Of a stretch of 64,000 nt of DNA, positions 46,701 to 55,396 are shown piece by piece. Below the pieces are notes generated by a model. The model was not told where the DNA came from. It saw nothing but the letters and a program-made list of their open reading frames with translations, and ran no database searches. The position numbers and the translations under genes were made by a program. The stretch spans positions 1-64,000 of the forward strand of contig CAJWKU010000007.1 of assembly GCA_913043005.1 (NCBI GenBank), in the 5' to 3' direction. Position 1 is the stretch's first letter. Every line of letters starts with the position of its first letter. This DNA comes from an uncultured Cryomorphaceae bacterium (GTDB lineage: Bacteria > Bacteroidota > Bacteroidia > Flavobacteriales > Schleiferiaceae).

Positions 46701-48668
46701 ATCGATTGGAGAACTAACTCAGGAGGAACACCATCCTCAGGCACAGGTCCATCGTCTGGACATTCATCTGGCTCTGGAAATGATAGATATTTATATCTCG
46801 AGGCATCATCATGCTATGAGAATATTGCCATCCTTACAACACCCTGTATTGATATGACTCAGACAATAATTCCTGAATTAGAGTTTTGGTCGCACATGTC
46901 TGGCAATTCTGATGGCGAACTGCATATTGATATTTTAAGCCAAGGTCAATGGTATAACGATTTTGTCCCTGTTATCTACACTATTGCGGGTTCTAACTGG
47001 ACTCAACAAAATGTATCATTAGCTTCATTTGCCGGAAATGTCATTGTTGTTAGGTTCCGTGGACAAACAGGTAGTGCCTTCTCAAGTGATGTAGCAATAG
47101 ATGATATTTCAATTACAGAAGTTACAAGTGCTCCAACTGCAAACTTTAGTATTAGCAATTCTTTACCATGCCTCAATCAAACAATTGACTTCATTGACAA
47201 CAGTCTGAATGGACCAAATCAATGGATCTGGAATATAAGTCCTAGCTCGGGATATTCATACATGAATGGAACGGACTCAACCAGTCAATATCCTCAAATT
47301 GCTTTTAACAATTTTGGCACTTACAATATTAGTTTGACCGCTAGTAACAATTATGGATCAAATACTTCCAGTTCTTCTTCAATAATTGTAAATGGCGGAT
47401 CTAACTTGCCATTCAATCAAGGTTTTAATAATTTTTTACCCTCTGGTTGGGAACTTGAAAATCCTGATAATTCAACTACTTGGGATCAAAAGAATGCCAT
47501 AGGAAGTAACGGACAAAATACCTCAGCCGTCTTCATATCTAATATTAACTACAACGCTCCGCTTCAAGAAGATTATTTGGTAACTCCAGGAATTGATTTA
47601 ACGGGAGCCTCTCAGCCTGTTCTGATATTTGATGTCTCACATGCTACTTATAATTCAAATTATTCAGATGGACTAAGAGTCGATGTTTCTTCAAATTGTG
47701 GCAGTTCTTGGAGTCCCGCAGGATACCTCAAATCAGGAACTGTGCTGGCTACGGTACCGTCCCAAACTTCTGCATTTACCCCAAATAGCTCAGGTCAATG
47801 GCGTGAGGACACTGTTTTTCTTGCAACCTCGTTATCTGGACCTAGCATCAAATTTAGATTTGCTGCAATAAATGGATATGGTAACAATCTTTATATAGAT
47901 AATATTAGGGTTTATAATCTAGGAGCCAGTGCACCAAATGCATCTATAAATAGCTCAGTATCCAGTGCAACATGTATTAATGATACGGTTATTTTCCAGG
48001 CTATGAACCCAGGGACGTCAATTGCTTCATGGGACTTTGGTGCAGGCTCAATTCCAAGTAGTGCAAATGGCGCTGGACCTCATTCGGTTGTATATTTTTC
48101 TGGCGGAGCAAAATCAACTACTCTTTCTCTTACAAACTCCGGTGGAACAGATGTTGATACTTTAGGATTTAATGTTGGTCAACCTGTAACTGCAGGATTT
48201 TCTTACAATACCAACGGTCAAACCGTCAACTTTACTGATAATTCGAGTGGAGTTCCAACGCAATGGAATTGGAATTTTGGCGATGGATCAAGCAGTAGCC
48301 TTCAAAATCCAACACACTCCTATCCAGCAACTGGCGGGTCATATAATGCCACTCTAGCGTCATATAATAATTGCGGATGGGATACGGCTGGAGTACTGCT
48401 TCAGATATCTGGTATTGGAATTGATGAACCAATCACAACAGAGTGGTCTTTATCTCCAAATCCAAGTCGAAACAGGATTAATTTAATTGGCCCTTCTAAT
48501 GATCACATTGAAAATGTCCAAGTAATTGATGCATTAGGTAGAGTCATTTTTAATGGGAAGCTATCCATGGAAAACTCTTTAAATATTGAGTCATTTGCAG
48601 CAGGGCAATATTTAATGAGGATTCATGCTAAGGGCACGAGAAAGGTGCTTCCCTTCATGAAAAAATAA
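43776..48668 (+). CDS. T9SS-secreted subtilisin-like (S8) serine protease with MAM and PKD modules
   Basis: Best start is the GTG at 43776, which begins a signal peptide (VKKTYILLFLAFSFISQAQ, with V read as initiator Met); an ATG at 43674 would add 34 residues with no role and would contain the promoter. This gives 1630 residues. The S8 domain has D247 or D248 in GHGDDGD, H273 in AHGDHVAGT, the oxyanion asparagine in SAGNNG (N361) and S441 in GTSMACPG. Later modules are a MAM-like domain near 932-1115 with TGPSSGHSSGSG, a PKD domain, a second jelly-roll module near 1210-1382, and two more PKD domains (WNFGDGSSS). The C-terminus is a type A sorting domain (LSPNPSRNRI). Probably digests extracellular protein. 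A strong terminator follows. Confidence 0.93.
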   Translation: MKKTYILLFLAFSFISQAQNSYPEQSIDNKSRVIFQSGTYSLPSLSKITMKSLNKSERNLDKVVRIISSKTPLSKGAWAELENLGVTNIGYLPINSYLILMPKTNEDLFLELRKNGISGLGSLLPEMKLSEQLASGNVPEYIWVGSKWELYIEGIPSIDWSIVIDDLKNLDIDVLGAEFKGLKILISPDYINSLANHPSITYIQQKEAPAEAENRIGIKNHRSNTLRVPYVGGRNYDGTGVVVGHGDDGDIEPHIDFTGRVLANKSGPSNGAHGDHVAGTIMGAGNLDPDGEGQAPGSKLVYYDYPDNLYDIDVDYNLYGIRVTASSYSNGCNAGYTAFTRQVDLDAIQNPSLTHVFSAGNNGNSNCNYGAGSGWGNITGGHKQGKNVLATANVTGADIIAGSSSRGPAHDGRIKPDIAALGTNVFSCLAPNDYRSITGTSMACPGIAGVMAQLYDAYKQNNNGIDPEGGLMRSLLTNNADDLGNPGPDFKYGYGRVNGLRAAKAIEMGWYIKDSVAQGEVDTINITVPGGNGVGELRVMLHWTDPQATVNAGRALVNDLNATLNLDAATWLPWVLDPTPNSSALNSNAVRAVDSLNNSEQFTLSQPTGGTYKLLVNGSSIPVGPQKYWVTWTIVNNEVELTYPIGGEVIPPLTTIPVRWDAPNGTGTFSLEYSTNGGNTFTQFATAPASARQSNFLSPNGSGDSLVFKVQRGNQQDLSDAPIGLIGYPGNLQLNWACPDSFNVSWNAVNNASGYVVYMLGQEYMDPIDTTGSNSYTFYNVNPSNTVWWTVAALTPGGRAGKRAVAVEKIPGLQGCLLTNDVIMTSVLSPSDNIPDCQSTGNLPVSILIENGGLDSVFTVPMAYQFGSNAIVRDTAYVSLASTNTHVFTFNTTVNASLLGSYSIKVWTESLIDQNRWNDTLISFFEIVQSDSTYTLPYSQNFDSFSTCATSNNCGSTICNLSGHMTNWNNGSQDDIDWRTNSGGTPSSGTGPSSGHSSGSGNDRYLYLEASSCYENIAILTTPCIDMTQTIIPELEFWSHMSGNSDGELHIDILSQGQWYNDFVPVIYTIAGSNWTQQNVSLASFAGNVIVVRFRGQTGSAFSSDVAIDDISITEVTSAPTANFSISNSLPCLNQTIDFIDNSLNGPNQWIWNISPSSGYSYMNGTDSTSQYPQIAFNNFGTYNISLTASNNYGSNTSSSSSIIVNGGSNLPFNQGFNNFLPSGWELENPDNSTTWDQKNAIGSNGQNTSAVFISNINYNAPLQEDYLVTPGIDLTGASQPVLIFDVSHATYNSNYSDGLRVDVSSNCGSSWSPAGYLKSGTVLATVPSQTSAFTPNSSGQWREDTVFLATSLSGPSIKFRFAAINGYGNNLYIDNIRVYNLGASAPNASINSSVSSATCINDTVIFQAMNPGTSIASWDFGAGSIPSSANGAGPHSVVYFSGGAKSTTLSLTNSGGTDVDTLGFNVGQPVTAGFSYNTNGQTVNFTDNSSGVPTQWNWNFGDGSSSSLQNPTHSYPATGGSYNATLASYNNCGWDTAGVLLQISGIGIDEPITTEWSLSPNPSRNRINLIGPSNDHIENVQVIDALGRVIFNGKLSMENSLNIESFAAGQYLMRIHAKGTRKVLPFMKK

Positions 48669-48687
48669 TTCAGTTACAACCAACTTC

Positions 48688-48728
48688 AAATCCCCAATTA
48701 TTTAATAATTAGATAATTGGGGTTTTTT
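48688..48728 (+). terminator. Rho-independent terminator after S8 protease gene
   Basis: A hairpin pairs CCCCAATTAT (48692-48701) with ATAATTGGGG (48713-48722), followed by six T at 48723-48728. It lies 24 bases past the stop. The hairpin may also stop the convergent GNAT transcript. Confidence 0.85.
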
Positions 48729-48775
48729 ATCAAACGACATTTTATCTAAAAGAATGGAATCAGTTGAGTAAAAGT

Positions 48776-49309
48776 TTACTTTAATTTTTTGTATTGTAAT
48801 ACTTCCACCTCTTCATTTGGGAGTTTAATGAGGCCATTAAATTCAAAGCCTAATTTTTCTAAAAGCCTCTGAGAAGAAACATTTTGTTTTGACACAATTG
48901 CTTTAATTTCTTGAATTTCAAATTCTTCAAATCCGGCTTTAATTAATCTCGATGATGACTCATAGGCATACCCGAACCCTTCATATTTAGGAAGAAGACC
49001 AAAACCAATATCAACCCCATCTAATCCATCTCTATCGTAGATGCCGCAAATTCCTATCTTATCTCCACTTATCTTTTCAATCAAGGAATAATTTGAATAT
49101 CCAAGATTATATAATTGAGGTAGCATCTTAGTTTGAATATATTTTAATGCATCCTGAATTGAATATATTCTCCTATCTCCCACAAACTTTAAAAATTTCC
49201 GTGTATTCATTAATTGAAATATTAAGTCAGCATCTTGTTCTGAGGTAGGCCTTATGAACAATCTCTCTGTTTCAAACTTTTGATGAACTATTTTTTTTAT
49301 TGAGCCCAT
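48776..49309 (-). CDS. GNAT-family N-acetyltransferase (RimJ/RimL type)
   Basis: A 177-residue acetyltransferase. It opens with ETERLFIRPTSEQDAD, the usual start of RimJ/RimL-like GNATs. The acetyl-CoA-binding region reads IGFGLLPKYEGFGYAYESS near residues 108-126, and the closing pattern SQRLLEKLGFEFNG near 145-158 is standard. It may acetylate a protein N-terminus, an amino acid or a small amine; the target cannot be told. It starts 13 bases after the stop of the second symporter gene and is likely co-transcribed with it. Confidence 0.88.
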   Translation of the reverse strand: MGSIKKIVHQKFETERLFIRPTSEQDADLIFQLMNTRKFLKFVGDRRIYSIQDALKYIQTKMLPQLYNLGYSNYSLIEKISGDKIGICGIYDRDGLDGVDIGFGLLPKYEGFGYAYESSSRLIKAGFEEFEIQEIKAIVSKQNVSSQRLLEKLGFEFNGLIKLPNEEVEVLQYKKLK

Positions 49310-49322
49310 TTCATCATTTGTT

Positions 49323-50780
49323 CTAACGTTTTACTTGGGGAAAATTTTTAACTGATGAAGAGCTGAAATAAAGCATCATAGTCATGATTATTCCATTTAA
49401 TATGATGATTTCAAAACCAAAAATATAATTTAAGTAAAGTGGCGAGGCCCAGCTTGCGAAATAAGTCAGAAGTGGACTTAATATTGCCGCGAATGGAATA
49501 ATCCATTTGTTAGAGATTTTAGCCTTAGAGAATATTCCAAAAGTAAAGAGCCCCAATAGCGGCCCATAAGTGTAGCCAGCTGCAGTAAAAATGTTTTTGA
49601 TTATGCTCGCATCAACAAAGGGACGAGCTGCAATTATTAAAAGTGCAATCGCTAACGTCATTCCAACGTGAACCCTTTTTCTTATTAATAACCCTCGAGA
49701 TTCTTTCATTTTCTCAATACCAAGAATATCAACACAAAAAGAAGTAGTGAGAGAAGTAAGAGCAGAGTCTGCAGATGAATATGCTGCAGCTATAAGCCCA
49801 ATGAAAAACAACAACCCCACAACTATTGGGATTTCCGCATAACTTGCTACTGCTGGGAAAAGCTCGTCTCCATGAGCTTCAATACCTTCTTGACGAGCAT
49901 AAATTAACAAAAGAACCCCTAAAGACAAAAAAAGTGCGTTGACAAAAACAAGAACACCGGAGAGAGTTATCATATTAAGCTGAGCCTCTTTTAGGTTTCT
50001 ACAAGTCAAGTTTTTTTGCATCATATCTTGATCCAGTCCTGTCATAGCAAGAGTGATAAATATTCCACCTAAAAACTGTTTCCAAAAATTTCTTCCATCA
50101 GTTGCATTTGGGAAAAACCATTTCGATTCCTCCTGAGAAATTATAGTATTAAAAATTCCATTTGAATTATCTATAGAAATGTAGACATAATAAATAGTTA
50201 AACACATAGCACCAAGCATCGCTATTGTTTGCAATGTATCCGTAAATATTACTGTGCGGATACCTCCTCGATTTGTGTAAACCCATATCAAAGCCAACGT
50301 AATTATTACAGTCCAAATAAAATTAATTCCGAGTTCATCAAAAACTAAAGACTGGAGAACCGCTGCAACTAGATAAAGTCTAAAAGAAGCCCCCAACCAC
50401 CTTGATATTATAAAAAAAGCAGCTCCTGTTGTATGCGCAACCTTTCCATATCGTTGAGCTAAAAAACCATAGATTGTAGTAGTGTTGTATTTATAATATA
50501 TCGGCAATAATAAAAATGCAATACAGAAGTAACCAAAAACATAGCCCAACACCATTTGGAGATAGGCCATTCCAGAAGTTTCAACCCAGCCTGGTACAGA
50601 GATAAATGTTACGCCACTTAGCGATGCCCCAATCATTCCAAAACTCACAAGCCACCAAGGAGATTGCCTGTTTCCCAGAAAAAATGTCGAATTATCAGTT
50701 TTTTTTGTACTTGTTCTAGCAACAATAAGAAGCAGGCAAAAATACCCAACCATCAAGAGTAAAATATATTCTGGTTTCAT
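49323..50780 (-). CDS. Sodium:solute symporter (SSS/SLC5 family)
   Basis: A 485-residue membrane transporter with about 13 hydrophobic helices. The sodium-site helix pair is visible (GASLSGVTFISVPGWV), as is the later AAAYSSADSALTSLTTSFCVD segment. It is a second, shorter SSS protein of the same superfamily as the gene at 39811, without the large insertion seen there. Substrate unknown. It is divergent from recR with 29 bases between and is followed by the GNAT gene. Confidence 0.9.
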   Translation of the reverse strand: MKPEYILLLMVGYFCLLLIVARTSTKKTDNSTFFLGNRQSPWWLVSFGMIGASLSGVTFISVPGWVETSGMAYLQMVLGYVFGYFCIAFLLLPIYYKYNTTTIYGFLAQRYGKVAHTTGAAFFIISRWLGASFRLYLVAAVLQSLVFDELGINFIWTVIITLALIWVYTNRGGIRTVIFTDTLQTIAMLGAMCLTIYYVYISIDNSNGIFNTIISQEESKWFFPNATDGRNFWKQFLGGIFITLAMTGLDQDMMQKNLTCRNLKEAQLNMITLSGVLVFVNALFLSLGVLLLIYARQEGIEAHGDELFPAVASYAEIPIVVGLLFFIGLIAAAYSSADSALTSLTTSFCVDILGIEKMKESRGLLIRKRVHVGMTLAIALLIIAARPFVDASIIKNIFTAAGYTYGPLLGLFTFGIFSKAKISNKWIIPFAAILSPLLTYFASWASPLYLNYIFGFEIIILNGIIMTMMLYFSSSSVKNFPQVKR

Positions 50781-50809
50781 CCCTGTAAAGATGGCGTACT
50801 TTTACCATA

Positions 50810-51427
50810 ATGGAACTCCCGTCAAAATCAATGGAACGAGCGGTACAAGAATTGTCCAGACTACCAGGAATAGGTAGGCGCTCTGCACTTCGTTTAATTC
50901 TTCATCTGCTTCGCCAAGGAAATGAAAGAATGGAGAACTTAGCCTCATCAATTCAAGATTTAAGCAATAATTCGCAATTCTGCGAAAACTGTCATAGTAT
51001 CAGCGATGTCCCATTGTGCAGCATATGCAATGACACAAAAAGAGATGATAAATCTATATGTGTTGTTGAAGATATTCGAGATGTTCTTGCTTTAGAGAAA
51101 ACCCATGCTTTTCGTGGAAAATATCATGTTCTTGGTGGACTAATATCGCCAATGGATGGCTTAGGTCCAGGAGATTTAACAATTGATGAATTAATAAAAA
51201 AAATAAAAAGCAATGGAGCAGATGAGGTAATAATGGCATTAAGCTCAACAATGGAAGGAGATACGACAGCTTTTTATATTTATCGAAAAATAGGAGACCT
51301 TTCTTTAAAATTGACATCTATAGCACGTGGCTTGCCAATAGGTGATTCGCTAGAGTATGCTGATGAAGTTACACTCGGTAGATCCTTGCAGCAGCGCGTC
51401 CTATTTGAATCAACATTGAGCAAATAA
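50810..51427 (+). CDS. recR: Recombination protein RecR
   Basis: A 205-residue DNA-repair protein. The helix-hairpin-helix reads LSRLPGIGRRSALRL near residues 15-29. The zinc finger uses C58, C61, C70 and C73 (CENCHSISDVPLCSIC). The Toprim domain begins ICVVEDIRDVLALE and includes HVLGGLISPMDGLGP. RecR works with RecF and RecO in gap repair; recF is also in this window. The start is 29 bases from the divergent symporter gene, with a TACTTTTA at 50797-50804 close to the -7 consensus. It is followed at once by a glycosyltransferase gene. Confidence 0.96.
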   Translation: MELPSKSMERAVQELSRLPGIGRRSALRLILHLLRQGNERMENLASSIQDLSNNSQFCENCHSISDVPLCSICNDTKRDDKSICVVEDIRDVLALEKTHAFRGKYHVLGGLISPMDGLGPGDLTIDELIKKIKSNGADEVIMALSSTMEGDTTAFYIYRKIGDLSLKLTSIARGLPIGDSLEYADEVTLGRSLQQRVLFESTLSK

Positions 51428-51430
51428 AAA

Positions 51431-53263
51431 ATGGATTTATCTGTTATAATAGTAAGCTATAATGTAAAAACATACTTAGACCAATGCTTAAGATCAGTCC
51501 AACGGGCTTCAGAGAATTTGAAAGTTGAGGTAATTGTAATAGATAATTGCTCAAAAGACGATACTTTAAAACATATAAAAAATAAATTTCCATGGGTCCA
51601 CTGCATAGAAAATAAAGTAAACTTAGGGTTTGGAAAGGCTAACAATATAGGGGCAAAAAAAGCTATTGGTGACTATGTGCTCTATTTAAATCCAGATACT
51701 GTAGTCGGAGAAAATAATTTTAAGTTAGCGTTAAAGCAATTCAATGAGCATCCTAATTTGGGATCTTTAGGATGTCGAATGATTGATGGAAAAGGTAATT
51801 TTTTACCTGAATCTAAAAGAGGCTTCCCTACCCCTCTGGTTGCCATTTATAGATTATTTGGATTAGCCAGACTTTTTCCAAAAAGTAAGAGATGGGCCGG
51901 TTATTATATGGGCCATATTGATGAATCAGAAAATGCTGCAGTTGAAATTCATTGTGGCGCATGGATGATGTTATCTAGGCAAGCTCTGATTAAAAGCGTT
52001 GGTTTTGATGAAGACTTTTTTATGTATGGAGAAGATATTGACCTATCACACAGAATAGGAAAATTTGGTTTTGAAACCAGATATTTTTCAGATAGCCCAA
52101 TAATTCACTACAAAGGTGAAAGTACCAAACATGACTCATGGGCATATGTCAAAAACTTCCATGTGGCCATGGATATTTTTGCAAAAAAACACTTTACGAG
52201 TGGGGCAAAAGCTTTCAGTATTCTAATCCGCACAGGAATCTATGCGAAGGCCTTTTCATCTATTCTAAAACGATGGCTGGAATTACTTGTTCCTCTTTTT
52301 TTAACAGCAGCCATAGGTTACTTTTTGGCAAATGAATTTACAGACTATTGGGAAACCAATCACCGTTATCCTCAAGGAGGAGAATATCCGAGAATTTATC
52401 GTCAAGTAATTCTTCCAACTTATTTGATCATTTGGACCCTAAGTATGTTTATTAGCGGAGCCTACTCCATTAATTCATCCATTTTCCGATATTTTACAGG
52501 TTTCCTTTTATCAACATCTGTTCTTCTATCCTCGTATGCCCTTCTTCCTTTAGATTTGCGCTTTTCAAGAATATTAATTCTAATTTCATCACTTCTTTTT
52601 TTTATTTCATTTATAAGTGTCAAGACATTTCTAAAATTTAGATCTTCGGAGGGCGTATTTGGGCTGGTTAATGAAACAATTGCGCATGTTGATAGAGTGG
52701 ATAGTAAGAAATTAAACTCATCATCTAATTATGATATTTCAATTGATGAAATCGTTGAGCAATGTGATTATTTAAGGCCAACTGAAATTCATTTCTACCC
52801 CCAAAATATAGATTTTCATAAGATCATTAAAACCATGATTCTACTAAGAAAAAGAAACTTGAGGTATCGGATGATTTATTCTTCATGGACCCTTGGGAGC
52901 GATGATTATCAAAGGTCCTCAAATCATGCATTTCCAGCTCTATTAAGGCCATCATTGCGTAGAGCAAAATATTTATTAAGTATGTTATTTACGATTTTCA
53001 TAATAGTCACTCTGCCGGTTTGTGCATGCTTCCCAAGGGGGAGGCATGCATTAAAAAACTTACCCGCAGTTCTTTTGAGAAAAAAAACATGGGTAGGGTA
53101 CATAGGTAATGAATCAAGTGATTTACCTTTCTTAAAAAAAGGTGTTTTTTGTCATACCCATTTATTGGAAGATAAAGAGTTGCAAAAATTTGCTGATATA
53201 AGATATGCTCATCATTGGAGACCAGAATTTGATATATATGGTCTTTTTAACGGCTCTATTTAA
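51431..53263 (+). CDS. GT2 glycosyltransferase fused to a polytopic membrane region
   Basis: A 610-residue protein. Residues about 1-260 are a family 2 glycosyltransferase of the WbbL/rhamnosyltransferase kind (LSVIIVSYNVKTYLDQC, NVNLGFGKANN-like KVNLGFGKANNIG, YLNPDTVV as DxD, and FFMYGEDIDLSHR). Then come several membrane helices (about 280-300, 335-405), a soluble stretch (about 405-515), and one more helix near 515-535. The last part reads LKNLPAVLLRKKTWVGY and LPFLKKGVF; its TWVGY resembles the WVGP motif of polyprenyl sugar transferases, but the catalytic DE pair is absent. It may be a fusion to a degenerate sugar-transferase-like membrane half. It lies three bases after recR. The sugar and acceptor are unknown. 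Confidence 0.82.
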   Translation: MDLSVIIVSYNVKTYLDQCLRSVQRASENLKVEVIVIDNCSKDDTLKHIKNKFPWVHCIENKVNLGFGKANNIGAKKAIGDYVLYLNPDTVVGENNFKLALKQFNEHPNLGSLGCRMIDGKGNFLPESKRGFPTPLVAIYRLFGLARLFPKSKRWAGYYMGHIDESENAAVEIHCGAWMMLSRQALIKSVGFDEDFFMYGEDIDLSHRIGKFGFETRYFSDSPIIHYKGESTKHDSWAYVKNFHVAMDIFAKKHFTSGAKAFSILIRTGIYAKAFSSILKRWLELLVPLFLTAAIGYFLANEFTDYWETNHRYPQGGEYPRIYRQVILPTYLIIWTLSMFISGAYSINSSIFRYFTGFLLSTSVLLSSYALLPLDLRFSRILILISSLLFFISFISVKTFLKFRSSEGVFGLVNETIAHVDRVDSKKLNSSSNYDISIDEIVEQCDYLRPTEIHFYPQNIDFHKIIKTMILLRKRNLRYRMIYSSWTLGSDDYQRSSNHAFPALLRPSLRRAKYLLSMLFTIFIIVTLPVCACFPRGRHALKNLPAVLLRKKTWVGYIGNESSDLPFLKKGVFCHTHLLEDKELQKFADIRYAHHWRPEFDIYGLFNGSI

Positions 53264-53265
53264 CT

Positions 53266-53273
53266 TAAATTTG
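53266..53273 (+). promoter_or_regulatory. Candidate -7 box for E2 operon
   Basis: TAAATTTG fits TAnnTTTG and lies 18 bases before the ATG at 53292, in the gap after the glycosyltransferase stop. Confidence 0.4.
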
Positions 53274-53291
53274 TAAGACAATCCTTAGAAA

Positions 53292-54641
53292 ATGTTTGAA
53301 TTAATAATGCCCAAAATGGGCGAATCTGTAGCTGAAGCAACCATCACTGAATGGTTAAAAAATGAAGGTGATTCTATCTCAATGGATGAATCTTTATTAA
53401 CCATTGCTACTGATAAAGTTGACAGCGACTTGCCATCACCCGTGTCTGGAGTTTTAAGAAAGATTCTTTTCAAAGTAGACGATATTATACAGGTAGGTCA
53501 GGTTATTGCCCACATTGAAACCGAAGAAGAGAATACAACCAAAATTGAAAGTATTGACGTAAAAGATGATCCAATAAAGTCTGAAGAACAATTGGAAGCG
53601 ATACCTGTAAAAAATGGAGAAGAGAAAGAAAAAACATCGACAGCAAATATTGAATATAAATCAACTATTTCAAGAGAAAGCTCAGGCCGATTCTACAGTC
53701 CATTGGTTAGAAGTATTGCCCAAGAAGAAGGGGTGAGTCAAGAAGAATTGGACAGTATCAGAGGAAGTGGTAATGAAGGGCGCGTAACAAAACAGGACTT
53801 GATTACATTTTTAGATAAAAAGTCGACCCGAGATATAGCTAGTATTCCGATTAACGATATAGACACTGAGAAAAAAACAGAGATAACTGAAGCGCCAAAA
53901 AAGCAATCCTCTAATCTAATTAATAGTTTGCCGGGGGATGAGATTATCGAGATGGACAGGATGCGAAAATTGATCGCTGATCATATGGTCATGAGCAAAC
54001 ATACATCTCCCCATGTGACATCATTTGTTGAAGCAGATGTGACCTCATTGGTCCTTTGGAGAAAAAAAGTGAAGAGTAACTATGAAAAGCGAGAAAACAG
54101 CAGACTTACTTTTACTCCTATATTTTTAGAAGCCGTTGTCAGAGCGATTAAAGATTTTCCCAATATTAATGTTAGTGTTGATGGAAATAAAATTATTTCA
54201 CATAAACCAATTAATGTTGGAATGGCAACTGCACTGCCTAATGGTAATTTGATTGTTCCTGTCATTAAAAATGCGGATAGATTTAGTCTTTCTGGCCTGG
54301 CCAAAGAAGTAAATGAGCTAGCCGATAATGCTCGAAACAATAAGCTCAAACCCGATGATATAAATGGGGGAACATATACTGTGACGAATGTCGGCACTTT
54401 TGGTAATGTCATGGGAACGCCCATAATTAATCAGCCACAAGTTGCCATTTTAGCCCTCGGAGCAATTCGAAAAATGCCTGCGGTAATTGAAACACCTGAT
54501 GGAGATGCAATAGCAATTCGTCACAAAATGTTTTTATCGCATTCTTATGATCACAGGGTTGTTGACGGAGCGCTTGGAGGAATGTTTGTTAAAAGAGTTG
54601 CTGACTATTTGGAAAACTGGGATAGTGAACGTGAAATATGA
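53292..54641 (+). CDS. Lipoyl-dependent E2 acyltransferase of a 2-oxoacid dehydrogenase complex
   Basis: A 449-residue enzyme with a full E2 layout. The lipoyl domain (residues 1-77) carries the lipoylated lysine K42 in IATDKVDSDL. A charged linker follows, then a peripheral-subunit-binding domain near 135-174 (YSPLVRSIAQEEGV ... GNEGRVTKQDL), and the catalytic domain from about 215 with H421 and D425 in YDHRVVDGALGG. The domain style (MGESVAEATI, TDKVDSDL) is of the branched-chain or general 2-oxoacid type rather than the succinyl type. No E1 or E3 gene is nearby. The end overlaps the exonuclease start by four bases. Confidence 0.9.
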   Translation: MFELIMPKMGESVAEATITEWLKNEGDSISMDESLLTIATDKVDSDLPSPVSGVLRKILFKVDDIIQVGQVIAHIETEEENTTKIESIDVKDDPIKSEEQLEAIPVKNGEEKEKTSTANIEYKSTISRESSGRFYSPLVRSIAQEEGVSQEELDSIRGSGNEGRVTKQDLITFLDKKSTRDIASIPINDIDTEKKTEITEAPKKQSSNLINSLPGDEIIEMDRMRKLIADHMVMSKHTSPHVTSFVEADVTSLVLWRKKVKSNYEKRENSRLTFTPIFLEAVVRAIKDFPNINVSVDGNKIISHKPINVGMATALPNGNLIVPVIKNADRFSLSGLAKEVNELADNARNNKLKPDDINGGTYTVTNVGTFGNVMGTPIINQPQVAILALGAIRKMPAVIETPDGDAIAIRHKMFLSHSYDHRVVDGALGGMFVKRVADYLENWDSEREI

Positions 54642-55396
54642 TTAGTTTAACTAAGCCCTTGTGCGTATTTGATCTGGAAACTACTGGAATTAATGTAGTG
54701 CATGATCGCATTGTTGAAATATGTATTATCAAGGTTAATATTGACAATACGGAGATCACAAAAGTTTGGAGAATCAACCCCACCATACCCATACCAGAGG
54801 TAACTACTGCAATTCATGGAATAACTGATGAAATGGTTAAAGATTGCCCGACCTTTAAGGAACAAGCAAAAGAGATTTCAACTTTTATTAAAAATTGCGA
54901 TTTAGCAGGATTCAATAGCAATAAATTTGATATTCCACTGCTAGCGGAAGAATTTTTAAGAGCAGATGTTGAAATTGACATGCATAAAGTATATGCAGTT
55001 GATGTCCAAAATATTTTTCATCAAAAAGAGCAAAGAAACCTGAGTGCTGCATTGAGATTTTATTGTGATACTGAACTGGTAAATGCTCACAATGCAGAAG
55101 CGGATGTTAGAGCAACCCTAGATGTCCTTAAAGCCCAGTTAGATCGATACGATGATCTGCCTAAAAATATCGGTGAACTTGCGGAATATAGTAAGCGATA
55201 TAAAGCTGCAGACTTCGCGGGATTCATAACGTTCAATGAAAAAAATGAAGAGCAATTTTCTTTTGGGAAATATAAAAATCAAACAGTTACATCGGTTTTA
55301 TTAAAAGATCCGGGATATTACTCCTGGATTCAAAATGCAGATTTTCCATTGTATACAAAAAAAATACTCACAGCAATTAGACTCAAAAGCAAATGA
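54638..55396 (+). CDS. DEDDh 3'-5' exonuclease (DnaQ/ExoX-like)
   Basis: A 252-residue exonuclease. The Exo I motif is FDLETTGIN with D12 and E14, Exo II reads LAGFNSNKFDIPLL near 91-104, and Exo III is HNAEADVRATLDV with H151 and D156, giving a complete DEDDh active site. The C-terminal 45 residues (FSFGKYKNQTVTSVL, then YYSWIQNADFP) match the C-terminal domain seen in ExoX-like nucleases. Likely a DNA repair or proofreading-type exonuclease. ATGA overlaps join it to the E2 gene before and the FAH-family gene after, so all three are translationally coupled in spite of unrelated functions. Confidence 0.92.
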   Translation: MISLTKPLCVFDLETTGINVVHDRIVEICIIKVNIDNTEITKVWRINPTIPIPEVTTAIHGITDEMVKDCPTFKEQAKEISTFIKNCDLAGFNSNKFDIPLLAEEFLRADVEIDMHKVYAVDVQNIFHQKEQRNLSAALRFYCDTELVNAHNAEADVRATLDVLKAQLDRYDDLPKNIGELAEYSKRYKAADFAGFITFNEKNEEQFSFGKYKNQTVTSVLLKDPGYYSWIQNADFPLYTKKILTAIRLKSK

